This document shows, piece after piece, positions 1-6,820 of a DNA stretch of 23,320 nucleotides; the first letter of the stretch is position 1; each line of letters starts with the position of its first letter. The stretch comes from RGIG8748 sp045646525. GTDB taxonomy: Bacteria; Bacillota; Clostridia; UMGS1810. A program made the translations under genes and the position numbers. The notes beneath the pieces were generated by a model. The model did no database searches and was not told the DNA's origin. It saw only the letters and a list, made by a program, of their open reading frames with translations. The stretch covers positions 1 to 23,320 of the forward strand of contig JAZRKX010000045.1 of NCBI GenBank assembly GCA_045646525.1, in the 5' to 3' direction.

Positions 1-61
1 AGGAAGGCTGGCGCCTTGCGAGGACGACAAATAAAAAGTGTGCAAATTTTAAAAATTTAAG

Positions 62-149
62 GCATACGGGGTTCGGCTCCCGTGTGCTTAAGCAGTTGCG
101 TTAGTATCCGAACCCGTTTTGGGTGCGTGTTTTTACGCAACTGCTTAAG
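62..149 (+). promoter_or_regulatory. Structured leader with alternative hairpins upstream of the zinc-ribbon gene
   Basis: Three pairings are visible. Bases 62-70 pair with 79-87 (9 bp, one G-U). Bases 87-101 pair perfectly with 135-149 (15 bp), enclosing a 33-base loop that holds a small ACCC/GGGT hairpin (112-115 with 121-124). Bases 69-76 (GGGTTCGG) are also exactly complementary to 108-115, a pairing that competes with the first hairpin. No T-run follows the long stem, so it is not a plain terminator. The long stem ends 14 bases before the ribosome binding site at 164-170. It does not match an RNA family I can name. A regulatory leader is inference. Bases 1-61 hold no gene I can assign; they may be the tail of a feature starting outside the window. 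Confidence 0.45.
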
Positions 150-176
150 GTAATTTTACAAATAAGGAGGATGTCT

Positions 177-926
177 ATGAACTGCTTATCATGCGGAAGA
201 GATGTTACAGGCAAGAAGTTTTGTCCTATGTGCGGACAGGCTGTGCCCGCCATTGAAGATAATCCCAAGGCGGAACCGAAACATGTTCCCAACAGGAAAC
301 CGCCTAAAAGAGCGAATAATACATTCATTGTAATATGTATAGTTTCGACCATTGCAGTTCTGGCTATATGCGTGGGTGCATTTTTTGCCATGCGCGCTTT
401 CAATCAAAGCGATTTAGAAGTACCGACACAATCCCAGGAGCCCGTTAAAACTCCTGCTGAGGAAAAGGAAAAATCCGAAACCCCCGAAATTTCCCGCTTT
501 TCCACATATGATTCGGAGTATACATACAAGGGCATGGAGGGTATTCACTTTTCCTCGGAGGCTGATGGAAAAACCTTTCAAAAGCTAAGCGATGCAGTAA
601 AGACTTTTAATAACTCATGGGTAGAATTTGTAAATAGCGGCGACAGAAAAGTGTTTGGTTATCTCAAAGAAGACACACAGGCATATAAATACGCTGTAGC
701 ATACGGGGACAAGGACATAACCGAAGAATACATCCTTATGGAAGTAAATGATGTACGACAGGACGGCAGTACATACTATGTGTGGACTCACGAAATAATA
801 GAAGAGCACTCTAAGGATACCCTTAAGGAAAAGGTGCGCTATGAGTACCACTGGGTTTACAAGGTTACATATTCCGACGGAGGTTATTATGTGGAAGACT
901 ACATCCGTGACCCCGCGTATAAATAA
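177..926 (+). CDS. Zinc-ribbon membrane protein of unknown function
   Basis: A 249-residue protein. It opens with a zinc ribbon made of two CxxC knuckles (Cys3, Cys6, Cys16, Cys19), continues with a basic, proline-rich linker, has one transmembrane segment at about residues 50-72, then a charged Glu/Lys/Pro-rich stalk and an extracytoplasmic domain of about 130 residues rich in Tyr and acidic residues. Start: AAGGAGG at 164-170 abuts the ATG at 171, so the in-frame ATG at 177, six bases away, is the better start; an upstream in-frame ATG at 123 lies inside the leader hairpin. Proteins with this layout are common in Firmicutes and usually of unknown role. The 3' end overlaps the next gene by 38 bases, suggesting coupled translation. 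The outer domain is not recognised. Confidence 0.85.
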   Translation: MNCLSCGRDVTGKKFCPMCGQAVPAIEDNPKAEPKHVPNRKPPKRANNTFIVICIVSTIAVLAICVGAFFAMRAFNQSDLEVPTQSQEPVKTPAEEKEKSETPEISRFSTYDSEYTYKGMEGIHFSSEADGKTFQKLSDAVKTFNNSWVEFVNSGDRKVFGYLKEDTQAYKYAVAYGDKDITEEYILMEVNDVRQDGSTYYVWTHEIIEEHSKDTLKEKVRYEYHWVYKVTYSDGGYYVEDYIRDPAYK

Positions 927-1623
927 ATGGCTTGCAGTTTTTGTTATTGTGTTTTTACTGCTTGGCATATGGTTTATATTTTGTATGAGGACATCGCCTG
1001 CCGACAACAAGGACACCGCAAAACCTGATGAGCCCAAAGAATCCATAGTACCTTTGCAATTTACCTCTTCGCCCGTTCCCGAGGAGGTACGCCAAAAGAT
1101 GCAGGGAGTTACCATAAGCGAAAAATCTCCCGTAGGCTTTGATGATTTGTCCTACCTTACATTAAGTTATGCAGGCTATGACGGCAAAACACATACGGGC
1201 AACATGATTGTATCGGCTGAACTTGCAGATGAGGTTATAAGCATTTTTAAAGAGCTTTACAACATAGGCTTTCCTATAGAAAAGATGCGTCTGCCCTGCG
1301 AGTATGACGGAGTAGACGAGCTTTCCATGCGGGACAACAACACAAGCGCCTTTAACGACAGACCCATAGAGGGTACGGGCGGTATGAGTTTTCATCAGCT
1401 TGGCAGAGCTATAGACATAAATCCGCTTGTAAATCCGTATATCCGTTTTTCTGACGGGGAGGTGCTCCCGACAACCGCCAGCGAATACTTAGACAGAACT
1501 CTCGGCGAAAAGGGCATGATTACAGAGGACAGTCCGTGTGTTGGAATATTCAAAAAATACGGCTGGGAGTGGGGCGGAGACTGGCACAGTTTAAAAGATT
1601 ATCAGCATTTCGAAAAGAAATAA
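889..1623 (+). CDS. Membrane-anchored M15-family peptidoglycan peptidase
   Basis: A 244-residue protein predicted to cut peptide stems in peptidoglycan, as a D-Ala-D-Ala carboxypeptidase or an L-Ala-D-Glu endopeptidase of the VanY/CwlK/phage-endolysin type. An N-terminal anchor helix lies at about residues 14-32, followed by a Pro/Glu/Lys-rich spacer and a C-terminal catalytic domain. The zinc ligands of the M15 family are visible: His169 and Asp176 in SFHQLGRAID and His240 in DYQHFE, with the typical WEWGGDW segment at 226-232. Start: ATG at 889 has GGAGG at 879-883 five bases upstream; the longer in-frame ATG at 841 sits inside the upstream gene without a good ribosome site. The overlap with the zinc-ribbon gene implies a two-gene operon. 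Exact bond specificity cannot be read from sequence. Confidence 0.9.
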   Translation: MWKTTSVTPRINKWLAVFVIVFLLLGIWFIFCMRTSPADNKDTAKPDEPKESIVPLQFTSSPVPEEVRQKMQGVTISEKSPVGFDDLSYLTLSYAGYDGKTHTGNMIVSAELADEVISIFKELYNIGFPIEKMRLPCEYDGVDELSMRDNNTSAFNDRPIEGTGGMSFHQLGRAIDINPLVNPYIRFSDGEVLPTTASEYLDRTLGEKGMITEDSPCVGIFKKYGWEWGGDWHSLKDYQHFEKK

Positions 1624-1655
1624 ACGGGTTTAGTTATCAAACCCGTTATATTTTT
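1623..1655 (+). terminator. Intrinsic terminator after the M15 peptidase gene
   Basis: A 9 bp perfect stem, AACGGGTTT (1623-1631) with AAACCCGTT (1639-1647), a 7-base loop, then a T-rich tract ATATTTTTG. The stem begins at the last base of the stop codon. Confidence 0.85.
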
Positions 1656-1700
1656 GCTGAAATTTGCATATTAAATAATGATAAAATTTATTATAAAGCA

Positions 1701-1729
1701 TTGACTTGGGGCAATAAAAGTGATATAAT
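1701..1729 (+). promoter_or_regulatory. SigA-type promoter of the asd-dap operon
   Basis: TTGACT at 1701-1706, 17-base spacer, perfect TATAAT at 1724-1729. Transcription would start near 1736, just before the lysine riboswitch. Confidence 0.88.
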
Positions 1730-1737
1730 CTTCGTGA

Positions 1738-1915
1738 TTAGATAGAGGCGCACTTTTTATAAGTACTGCAGTTTAGGGTATCAGGACCTGCAGACTGTAC
1801 GGAAAGGCAAAAGTGCCGAAGTTCTTTTGCACCTGATTGCATGAGTTCTGGTTGCATCGTTAAGAACGGTGTGACTGTCGCATATATGTGTTATATTGCG
1901 GAGAGCTACTTTGGT
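1738..1915 (+). promoter_or_regulatory. Lysine riboswitch (L box)
   Basis: The conserved L-box core segments occur in order: GATAGAGGCGC (1741-1751), AAGTACTGCAG (1761-1771), GGAAAGGC (1801-1808), GTGCCGAAG (1813-1821), GGTGTGACTG (1868-1877) and GCGGAGAGCTAC (1898-1909). These match the lysine-binding five-helix junction known from lysC and lysine-pathway leaders of Firmicutes. It lies between a promoter and an intrinsic terminator and directly upstream of asd-dapA-dapB. Known behaviour of the family is premature termination when lysine is bound. Confidence 0.92.
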
Positions 1916-1966
1916 CTTGCAGTATGACATTTGCGGAGGGCTATCTGTACCGTATATGTTGCGTGC

Positions 1967-1991
1967 AGCCGGCTCTTTGTGCCGGCTTTTT
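1967..1991 (+). terminator. Riboswitch expression-platform terminator
   Basis: AGCCGGC (1967-1973) pairs with GCCGGCT (1981-1987), loop TCTTTGT, followed by a T-run to 1991. It lies between the lysine aptamer and asd, so it is the likely attenuator. A second small hairpin (TGCGCC 2004-2009 with GGCGCA 2012-2017) sits just before the asd ribosome binding site. Confidence 0.85.
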
Positions 1992-2035
1992 GATTGTGAA
2001 ATTTGCGCCGTGGCGCATTGAAAGGATGATATATT

Positions 2036-3037
2036 ATGAAAAAGTACAATGTAGCAGTTGTAGGTGCTACCGGTATGGTAGGCAGAACCTTCCTTAAGGT
2101 TCTCGAAGAGCTTCAGCTCCCTGTAGAAAATTATTATCTCATGGCATCCAAGCGTTCCGCAGGAAGCAAGGTTACCTTCATGGGCAAAGAGTATGTTATA
2201 GAAGAACTCACCGAGAATTCCTTTGATAAGGATATCGACATAGCACTCTTCTCCGCAGGCGGCTCCACAAGTGAGAAGTTTGCTCCCATAGCTGCTTCCA
2301 AGGGCGTTGTGGTTATAGATAACTCGAGTGCATGGCGTATGGACCCCGAAGTTCCGCTTGTAGTTCCCGAGGTTAATCCCGACGATATACTAAAGAACAA
2401 GGGTATCATAGCCAACCCCAACTGTTCCACCATTCAGGCTATGGTTGCATTAAAGCCGCTTCACGATAAGTACAAAATTAAGAGAATAGTATATTCTACA
2501 TACCAGGCTGTATCGGGCGCAGGTCTCGCAGGCTGGCAGGACCTCGAAAACGGCTTAAAGGGCGAAGAACCCAAGAAGTTCCCCCATCCCATTGCAAACA
2601 ACTGTCTTCCCCATATAGATGTATTCCTCCCCAACGGCTACACCAAGGAGGAAATGAAGATGGTTAATGAAACCATCAAGATTTTAGGCGACGACAGCTT
2701 AAAGATTACTGCTACCACAGTAAGAGTGCCTGTATTCAACAGCCACAGCGAATCCATAAATTTAGAGTTCGAAAAGCAGTTTGATTTGGAAGAACTCAAG
2801 GATGTATTAAGAAATGCTCCCGGCATAGTTGTACAGGATGACCCCGAAAACAATGTATATCCTCTTGCAACAAATGCTACAGGTACAAACGAAACCTATG
2901 TAGGAAGAATCCGCAGAGACGAAAGTGTCGAAAGCGGTGTAAACCTCTGGGTTGTTGCCGACAACATAAGAAAGGGCGCTGCTGCAAACGCAGTTCAGAT
3001 TGCCGAGAAGCTCATTGCTTATTGGGAAAATAACTGA
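2036..3037 (+). CDS. asd: Aspartate-semialdehyde dehydrogenase
   Basis: Reduces L-aspartyl-4-phosphate to aspartate semialdehyde with NADPH, the branch-point intermediate for diaminopimelate/lysine, threonine and methionine. The 333-residue length is normal. Visible features: the Rossmann motif GATGMVG (residues 10-16), the catalytic cysteine Cys130 in ANPNCSTIQ, YQAVSGAG at about 156-163, and the active-site His237 in FNSHSES with Arg230 just before. AAAGGA at 2021-2026 lies nine bases before the ATG. It is the first gene of a riboswitch-controlled operon; dapA follows after 17 bases. Cytoplasmic enzyme; assignment is firm. Confidence 0.97.
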   Translation: MKKYNVAVVGATGMVGRTFLKVLEELQLPVENYYLMASKRSAGSKVTFMGKEYVIEELTENSFDKDIDIALFSAGGSTSEKFAPIAASKGVVVIDNSSAWRMDPEVPLVVPEVNPDDILKNKGIIANPNCSTIQAMVALKPLHDKYKIKRIVYSTYQAVSGAGLAGWQDLENGLKGEEPKKFPHPIANNCLPHIDVFLPNGYTKEEMKMVNETIKILGDDSLKITATTVRVPVFNSHSESINLEFEKQFDLEELKDVLRNAPGIVVQDDPENNVYPLATNATGTNETYVGRIRRDESVESGVNLWVVADNIRKGAAANAVQIAEKLIAYWENN

Positions 3038-3054
3038 TTTCGGAGGAAATTACT

Positions 3055-3945
3055 ATGAAACCAATCGTTTTTACAGGCGCGGCAGTTGCTATCATAACTC
3101 CTTTTAAAGAAGACGGCGGTGTGGATTTTGACACCTTTGGCAAGATTATAGAAGACCAGATTGCAGGAAGCACAGATGCCATAGTTGTATGCGGTACTAC
3201 AGGTGAATCGGCAGCAATGCCCGACGAAGAACACCTTAGTGTAATAGATTACTGCGTAAAGAAAGTAAATGGCAGAGTTCCCGTAATCGCAGGTACAGGC
3301 ACAAACGATACACAGCATTGCATAAACTTAAGCCAGAGCGCAGAAAAGCTCGGTGCAGATGCACTTCTTCTTGTAACACCTTATTACAACAAGACCACAC
3401 AGAGAGGTCTTATATCTCATTATACCAAGATAGCAAATTCCGTAAAGCTTCCCATAATTTTATACAATGTACCCTCAAGAACAGGACTTAATATTGCTCC
3501 CGAAACCTTAAAGGAGCTTTCCAAGGTAGAGAATATTGTAGCTGTTAAGGAAGCAAGCGGAAATATATCTCAGGTTGCAAAGATTGCGCAGCTCTGCGGA
3601 GATGACATGACCATTTATTCGGGAAATGACGACCAGATTGTGCCTCTTTTGTCACTTGGAGGCAAGGGTGTAATATCCGTTCTTTCCAATGTTGCTCCAA
3701 AACAGACACATGACATGGTAGAAAGCTATTTGGCAGGCGATGTTAATACAGCATGCAAGCTTCAGCTTGAGGCTATAGAGCTTGTTGATGCACTCTTTAT
3801 AGAGGTTAATCCCATACCCGTAAAGGCGGCTATGAACATGCTTGGCTACAATGCAGGCGGTCTTAGAATGCCTCTTTGCGAAATAAGCGATGCAAATAAA
3901 GAAGTATTGAGAAAAGCCATGGTAAATTACGGCTTATTAAAGTAA
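3055..3945 (+). CDS. dapA: 4-hydroxy-tetrahydrodipicolinate synthase
   Basis: Condenses pyruvate with aspartate semialdehyde, the first committed step to diaminopimelate and lysine. A 296-residue (beta/alpha)8-barrel of normal length. The pyruvate-binding GTTGES motif is at 47-52, Tyr137 and Arg142 are in LYNVPSRTG, and the Schiff-base lysine is Lys165 in AVKEASG; these correspond to the E. coli Tyr133, Arg138 and Lys161 positions. The start at 3055 follows a CGGAGGA site. It uses the product of the upstream gene and feeds the enzyme of the downstream gene, so the three form one pathway unit under the lysine riboswitch. Confidence 0.97.
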   Translation: MKPIVFTGAAVAIITPFKEDGGVDFDTFGKIIEDQIAGSTDAIVVCGTTGESAAMPDEEHLSVIDYCVKKVNGRVPVIAGTGTNDTQHCINLSQSAEKLGADALLLVTPYYNKTTQRGLISHYTKIANSVKLPIILYNVPSRTGLNIAPETLKELSKVENIVAVKEASGNISQVAKIAQLCGDDMTIYSGNDDQIVPLLSLGGKGVISVLSNVAPKQTHDMVESYLAGDVNTACKLQLEAIELVDALFIEVNPIPVKAAMNMLGYNAGGLRMPLCEISDANKEVLRKAMVNYGLLK

Positions 3946-3952
3946 ATTTAAG

Positions 3953-3985
3953 AAGCGGAGCGAATGTTTTCACTCCGCTTTTTTA
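3953..3985 (+). terminator. Terminator-like hairpin between dapA and dapB
   Basis: AAGCGGAG (3953-3960) pairs with CTCCGCTT (3973-3980), 12-base loop in which GAA/TTC can pair further, and a T-run at 3979-3984. No clear promoter exists between it and the dapB start at 4006, so read-through is probably partial, which would lower dapB relative to asd and dapA. That consequence is inference. Confidence 0.75.
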
Positions 3986-4005
3986 AACATATCGGAGGAA
4001 ATCAT

Positions 4006-4761
4006 ATGACAAATATTATTTTAAGCGGATGCAACGGCAAGATGGGACAGGTTATATCCCGCCTTGTTTCCGAAAGAGATGATATAAACATAATCTTTGG
4101 TGTAGATATAAATACCGAAATTAGATTCGGGTATGATGTATATCCAAGCTTTGATGATGCACCCTGCGGAGCAGATGCGGTTATAGATTTTTCGCATCCT
4201 GCATGTTTTGACGGTATAGTGAGCTATTGCCGCGCTGCCAAAACACCGCTTGTTATGGCTACCACAGGACTTTCCGACGAGCAGAGGGCAGAGCTTTCTA
4301 AGCTCTCAGAGGAGATTGCAGTATTTTTCAGCGCAAATATGTCGCTTGGTGTAAATCTTCTTGTAAGCCTCGTTAAGAAAGCGGCATCCATACTTGAGGA
4401 CAGCTTCGATATTGAAATTATAGAAAAGCACCACAATCAGAAGATAGACGCTCCCAGCGGAACTGCACTTATGATAGCAGACGAAATTTCCGATACCCTT
4501 TCGGAAAGTCCAGAATATGTGTACGACAGACACAGCGTACGCAAGAAGAGAGGCAAAAACGAAATCGGCATTCACGCAATCCGCGGCGGCACCATAGTGG
4601 GCGAGCACGATGTAATCTTTGCGGGAAATGACGAGATTATAGAGATAAACCACAAGGCAATGAGTAAGGAGATATTTGCCGTAGGCTCTATCAAGGCGGC
4701 ACAGTTTATTAAGGGCAAAACCGCAGGAATGTACAGTATGAAAGATGTTGTAAAGCTATAA
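4006..4761 (+). CDS. dapB: 4-hydroxy-tetrahydrodipicolinate reductase
   Basis: NAD(P)H-dependent reduction of the DapA product to tetrahydrodipicolinate. The protein is 251 residues, normal for the family. The N-terminal nucleotide-binding motif is GCNGKMG (8-14); the family signature spans 140-154, EKHHNQKIDAPSGTA, with the presumed catalytic His142 and Lys146 and the substrate-binding SGT. The chosen ATG at 4006 has CGGAGGA at 3993-3999; a longer in-frame start at 3964 would fall inside the terminator hairpin and lacks the Rossmann alignment. Third gene of the lysine/DAP operon. The later steps (DapL, DapH or Ddh, and LysA) are not in this window. Confidence 0.96.
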   Translation: MTNIILSGCNGKMGQVISRLVSERDDINIIFGVDINTEIRFGYDVYPSFDDAPCGADAVIDFSHPACFDGIVSYCRAAKTPLVMATTGLSDEQRAELSKLSEEIAVFFSANMSLGVNLLVSLVKKAASILEDSFDIEIIEKHHNQKIDAPSGTALMIADEISDTLSESPEYVYDRHSVRKKRGKNEIGIHAIRGGTIVGEHDVIFAGNDEIIEINHKAMSKEIFAVGSIKAAQFIKGKTAGMYSMKDVVKL

Positions 4762-4795
4762 ATATGTATAAAATGTAAAAAAATGTAATTTTCGC

Positions 4796-4824
4796 TTGTA
4801 AGTTCAAAAATATTATGGTAGAAT
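4796..4824 (+). promoter_or_regulatory. Putative promoter of the scaffold-GGGtGRT operon
   Basis: TTGTAA at 4796-4801, 17-base spacer, TAGAAT at 4819-4824. The predicted start of transcription, near 4831, leaves about 35 bases of leader before the ATG at 4866. Confidence 0.6.
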
Positions 4825-4865
4825 GTAGGTAATCTATTATAATGGCAAGAAAGGGGTTTACTCTA

Positions 4866-5558
4866 ATGATTTACAGTTCAGAAGTAGAAAATATGTGTGT
4901 AGTTAGACAGGGCGCAAACCACGGTCCTGCTCCTATTCCGCAGGAAGGTCTCTGGACCAAATCCAAGGAAATCAAGGATATTTCGGGTCTTACACACGGT
5001 GTAGGCTGGTGTGCTCCTCAGCAGGGTGCCTGCAAGCTTACATTAAATGTTAAAGATGGTATCATCCAGGAGGCTCTTGTAGAAACTCTCGGTTGCTCCG
5101 GTATGACTCATTCCGCTGCTATGGCATCGGAAATTCTCCCCGGCAAAACAATTCTCGAAGCATTAAATACAGACCTTGTATGTGATGCTATCAATACTGC
5201 TATGAGAGAACTTTTCCTCCAGATTGTATACGGCAGAACTCAGACAGCTTTCTCCGAGGGCGGTCTCCCCGTAGGCGCAGGTCTTGAAGACCTCGGTAAG
5301 GGATTAAGAAGTCAGGTTGGTACTATGTTCGGTACACTTGCAAAGGGTCCCAGATACTTAGAAATGGCAGAAGGCTATGTAACAAATGTAGCTCTTGACG
5401 AAGATGACGAAATCATAGGCTACAAGTTTGTACACCTCGGCAAGATGATGGATATGATCAAAAAGGGTATGGATGCAAACGAAGCACTTGAAAAGGCAAG
5501 CGGTCAGTACGGCAGAGTAGACAGTGCGGCAAAGCTCATAGACCCCAGACACGAATAA
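4866..5558 (+). CDS. IscU/NifU-like iron-sulfur scaffold-type protein
   Basis: A 230-residue protein resembling the family annotated in Clostridia and Bacteroidota as an iron-sulfur cluster assembly scaffold protein, related to IscU/NifU. Five cysteines are present: Cys11, Cys49 and Cys56 in GWCAPQQGAC, Cys77 in GCSGM and Cys106 in LVCDAIN. The GCSGMTHSA segment is typical of the IscU-type fold. It is longer than IscU (about 130 residues) and has an extra C-terminal part with GLRSQVGTMFGTL. Start: ATG 4866 has AAAGGGG about nine bases upstream, whereas the in-frame ATG 4842 lies only some 11 bases past the predicted transcription start. The partner gene for a GGGtGRT protein follows after 21 bases. 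Cluster binding and clients are unproven. Confidence 0.85.
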   Translation: MIYSSEVENMCVVRQGANHGPAPIPQEGLWTKSKEIKDISGLTHGVGWCAPQQGACKLTLNVKDGIIQEALVETLGCSGMTHSAAMASEILPGKTILEALNTDLVCDAINTAMRELFLQIVYGRTQTAFSEGGLPVGAGLEDLGKGLRSQVGTMFGTLAKGPRYLEMAEGYVTNVALDEDDEIIGYKFVHLGKMMDMIKKGMDANEALEKASGQYGRVDSAAKLIDPRHE

Positions 5559-5579
5559 TTCATTAAGGAGGTTAGTACA

Positions 5580-6581
5580 ATGGCTTTATTTGAAAGTTAT
5601 GAAAGAAGAATTAATAATATAAATGCTGTTTTAAATGCAAACGGCATTGCTTCCATAGAAGAAGCTAAGAAAATTTGCGATGACAAGGGCATAGACCCCT
5701 ATACAATCGTTAAGGACATTCAGCCCATCTGCTTCGAAAACGCTGCTTGGGCATATGTTGTAGGCGCTGCTCTTGCTATCAAGAAGGGCTGCAAGACTGC
5801 TGCAGATGCTGCAGAAGTTATCGGCGAAGGCCTCCAGGCATTCTGTATAGACGGCTCTGTTGCTGACGACAGAAAGGTTGGATTAGGTCACGGTAACCTC
5901 GGCGCAATGTTACTCAGAGAAGAGACAAAGTGCTTCGCATTCCTTGCAGGTCACGAGTCCTTTGCTGCTGCAGAGGGTGCTATAGGTATAGCAAAGAGTG
6001 CCAACAAGGTAAGAAAAGAACCCTTAAGAGTTATTCTTAACGGTCTTGGTAAGGACGCTGCACAGATTATCTCCAGAATCAACGGCTTTACATATGTTCA
6101 GACACAGTTTGACTACGCTACAGGCGAAGTTAAGGTTGTTAAGGAAAAGGCATACTCCGACGGCGAAAGAGCAAAGGTTCGTTGCTACGGCTCCGACGAT
6201 GTTAGAGAAGGTGTTGCTATAATGCACTTAGAGGGCGTAGATGTTTCCATCACAGGTAACTCCACCAACCCCACAAGATTCCAGCACCCCGTTGCAGGTA
6301 CATACAAGAAGGAATGTGTAGCACAGGGCAAGAAGTACTTCTCCGTTGCTTCCGGCGGCGGCACAGGAAGAACTCTCCACCCCGATAACATGGCAGCAGG
6401 CCCCGCTTCCTATGGTATGACAGATACATTAGGAAGAATGCACTCCGATGCACAGTTTGCAGGTTCCTCCTCCGTTCCCGCTCATGTTGAAATGATGGGA
6501 CTTATCGGAGCAGGTAACAACCCCATGGTTGGTATGACTGTTGCAGTTGCAGTTGCTGTTCAGGAATGTATGAATAAGTAA
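5580..6581 (+). CDS. GGGtGRT-family protein of unknown function
   Basis: A 333-residue protein carrying the signature GGGTGRT at residues 259-265 that names the family. The sequence is very Gly/Ala-rich, without signal peptide or clear membrane helix, so presumably cytoplasmic. Other striking segments are GLGHGNLGAMLLREE (101-115), FLAGHESFAAAEGAIG (121-136), STNPTRFQHPVAG (228-240) and MHSDAQFAGSSSVPAH (287-302). It has six to eight scattered cysteines but no clustered CxxC motif. The AAGGAGG site before ATG 5580 is strong and the distance to the scaffold-type gene is 21 bases, so the two are cotranscribed. The pair is recurrent in anaerobes from memory; the biochemical role is unknown, with a metallocluster-linked function a reasonable guess. 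Confidence 0.9.
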   Translation: MALFESYERRINNINAVLNANGIASIEEAKKICDDKGIDPYTIVKDIQPICFENAAWAYVVGAALAIKKGCKTAADAAEVIGEGLQAFCIDGSVADDRKVGLGHGNLGAMLLREETKCFAFLAGHESFAAAEGAIGIAKSANKVRKEPLRVILNGLGKDAAQIISRINGFTYVQTQFDYATGEVKVVKEKAYSDGERAKVRCYGSDDVREGVAIMHLEGVDVSITGNSTNPTRFQHPVAGTYKKECVAQGKKYFSVASGGGTGRTLHPDNMAAGPASYGMTDTLGRMHSDAQFAGSSSVPAHVEMMGLIGAGNNPMVGMTVAVAVAVQECMNK

Positions 6582-6606
6582 GGAATACAAGGATTTTAAG
6601 AACATT

Positions 6607-6642
6607 AAAGACTTCTAAATTTCGGTTTAGGAGTCTTTTTTT
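6607..6642 (+). terminator. Intrinsic terminator after the GGGtGRT gene
   Basis: A 13 bp stem with one G-U pair (6607-6619 with 6626-6638), loop TTTCGG, and seven Ts at 6636-6642. Confidence 0.92.
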
Positions 6643-6758
6643 GTCCACATTCTGCTTTGAACAAAATGGGAAGAACAAAAACTGCCCCGTCGCCAAACTG
6701 TTCCGTAATGTTAAAGCAATACTTTTTGTCAATAATCGGAAAACATTGCCCGTGACTG

Positions 6759-6787
6759 TTTACTTTTCAATAAATTTACGATACAAT
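6759..6787 (+). promoter_or_regulatory. Putative promoter of the YitT-family gene
   Basis: TTTACT at 6759-6764, 17-base spacer, TACAAT at 6782-6787, about 34 bases before the GTG start. Nothing else is evident in 6643-6758. Confidence 0.65.
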
Positions 6788-6820
6788 ATTAATATAGTAA
6801 GAAAATGCGGAGGAACTAAA

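Noticed and set aside
67..83. T-arm-like GGGGTTCGGCTCCC, suggesting the end of a tRNA or tmRNA
   Set aside because: With the TTC loop in the tRNA register, two of five stem pairs fail and position 58 is not A; no acceptor stem or CCA follows.
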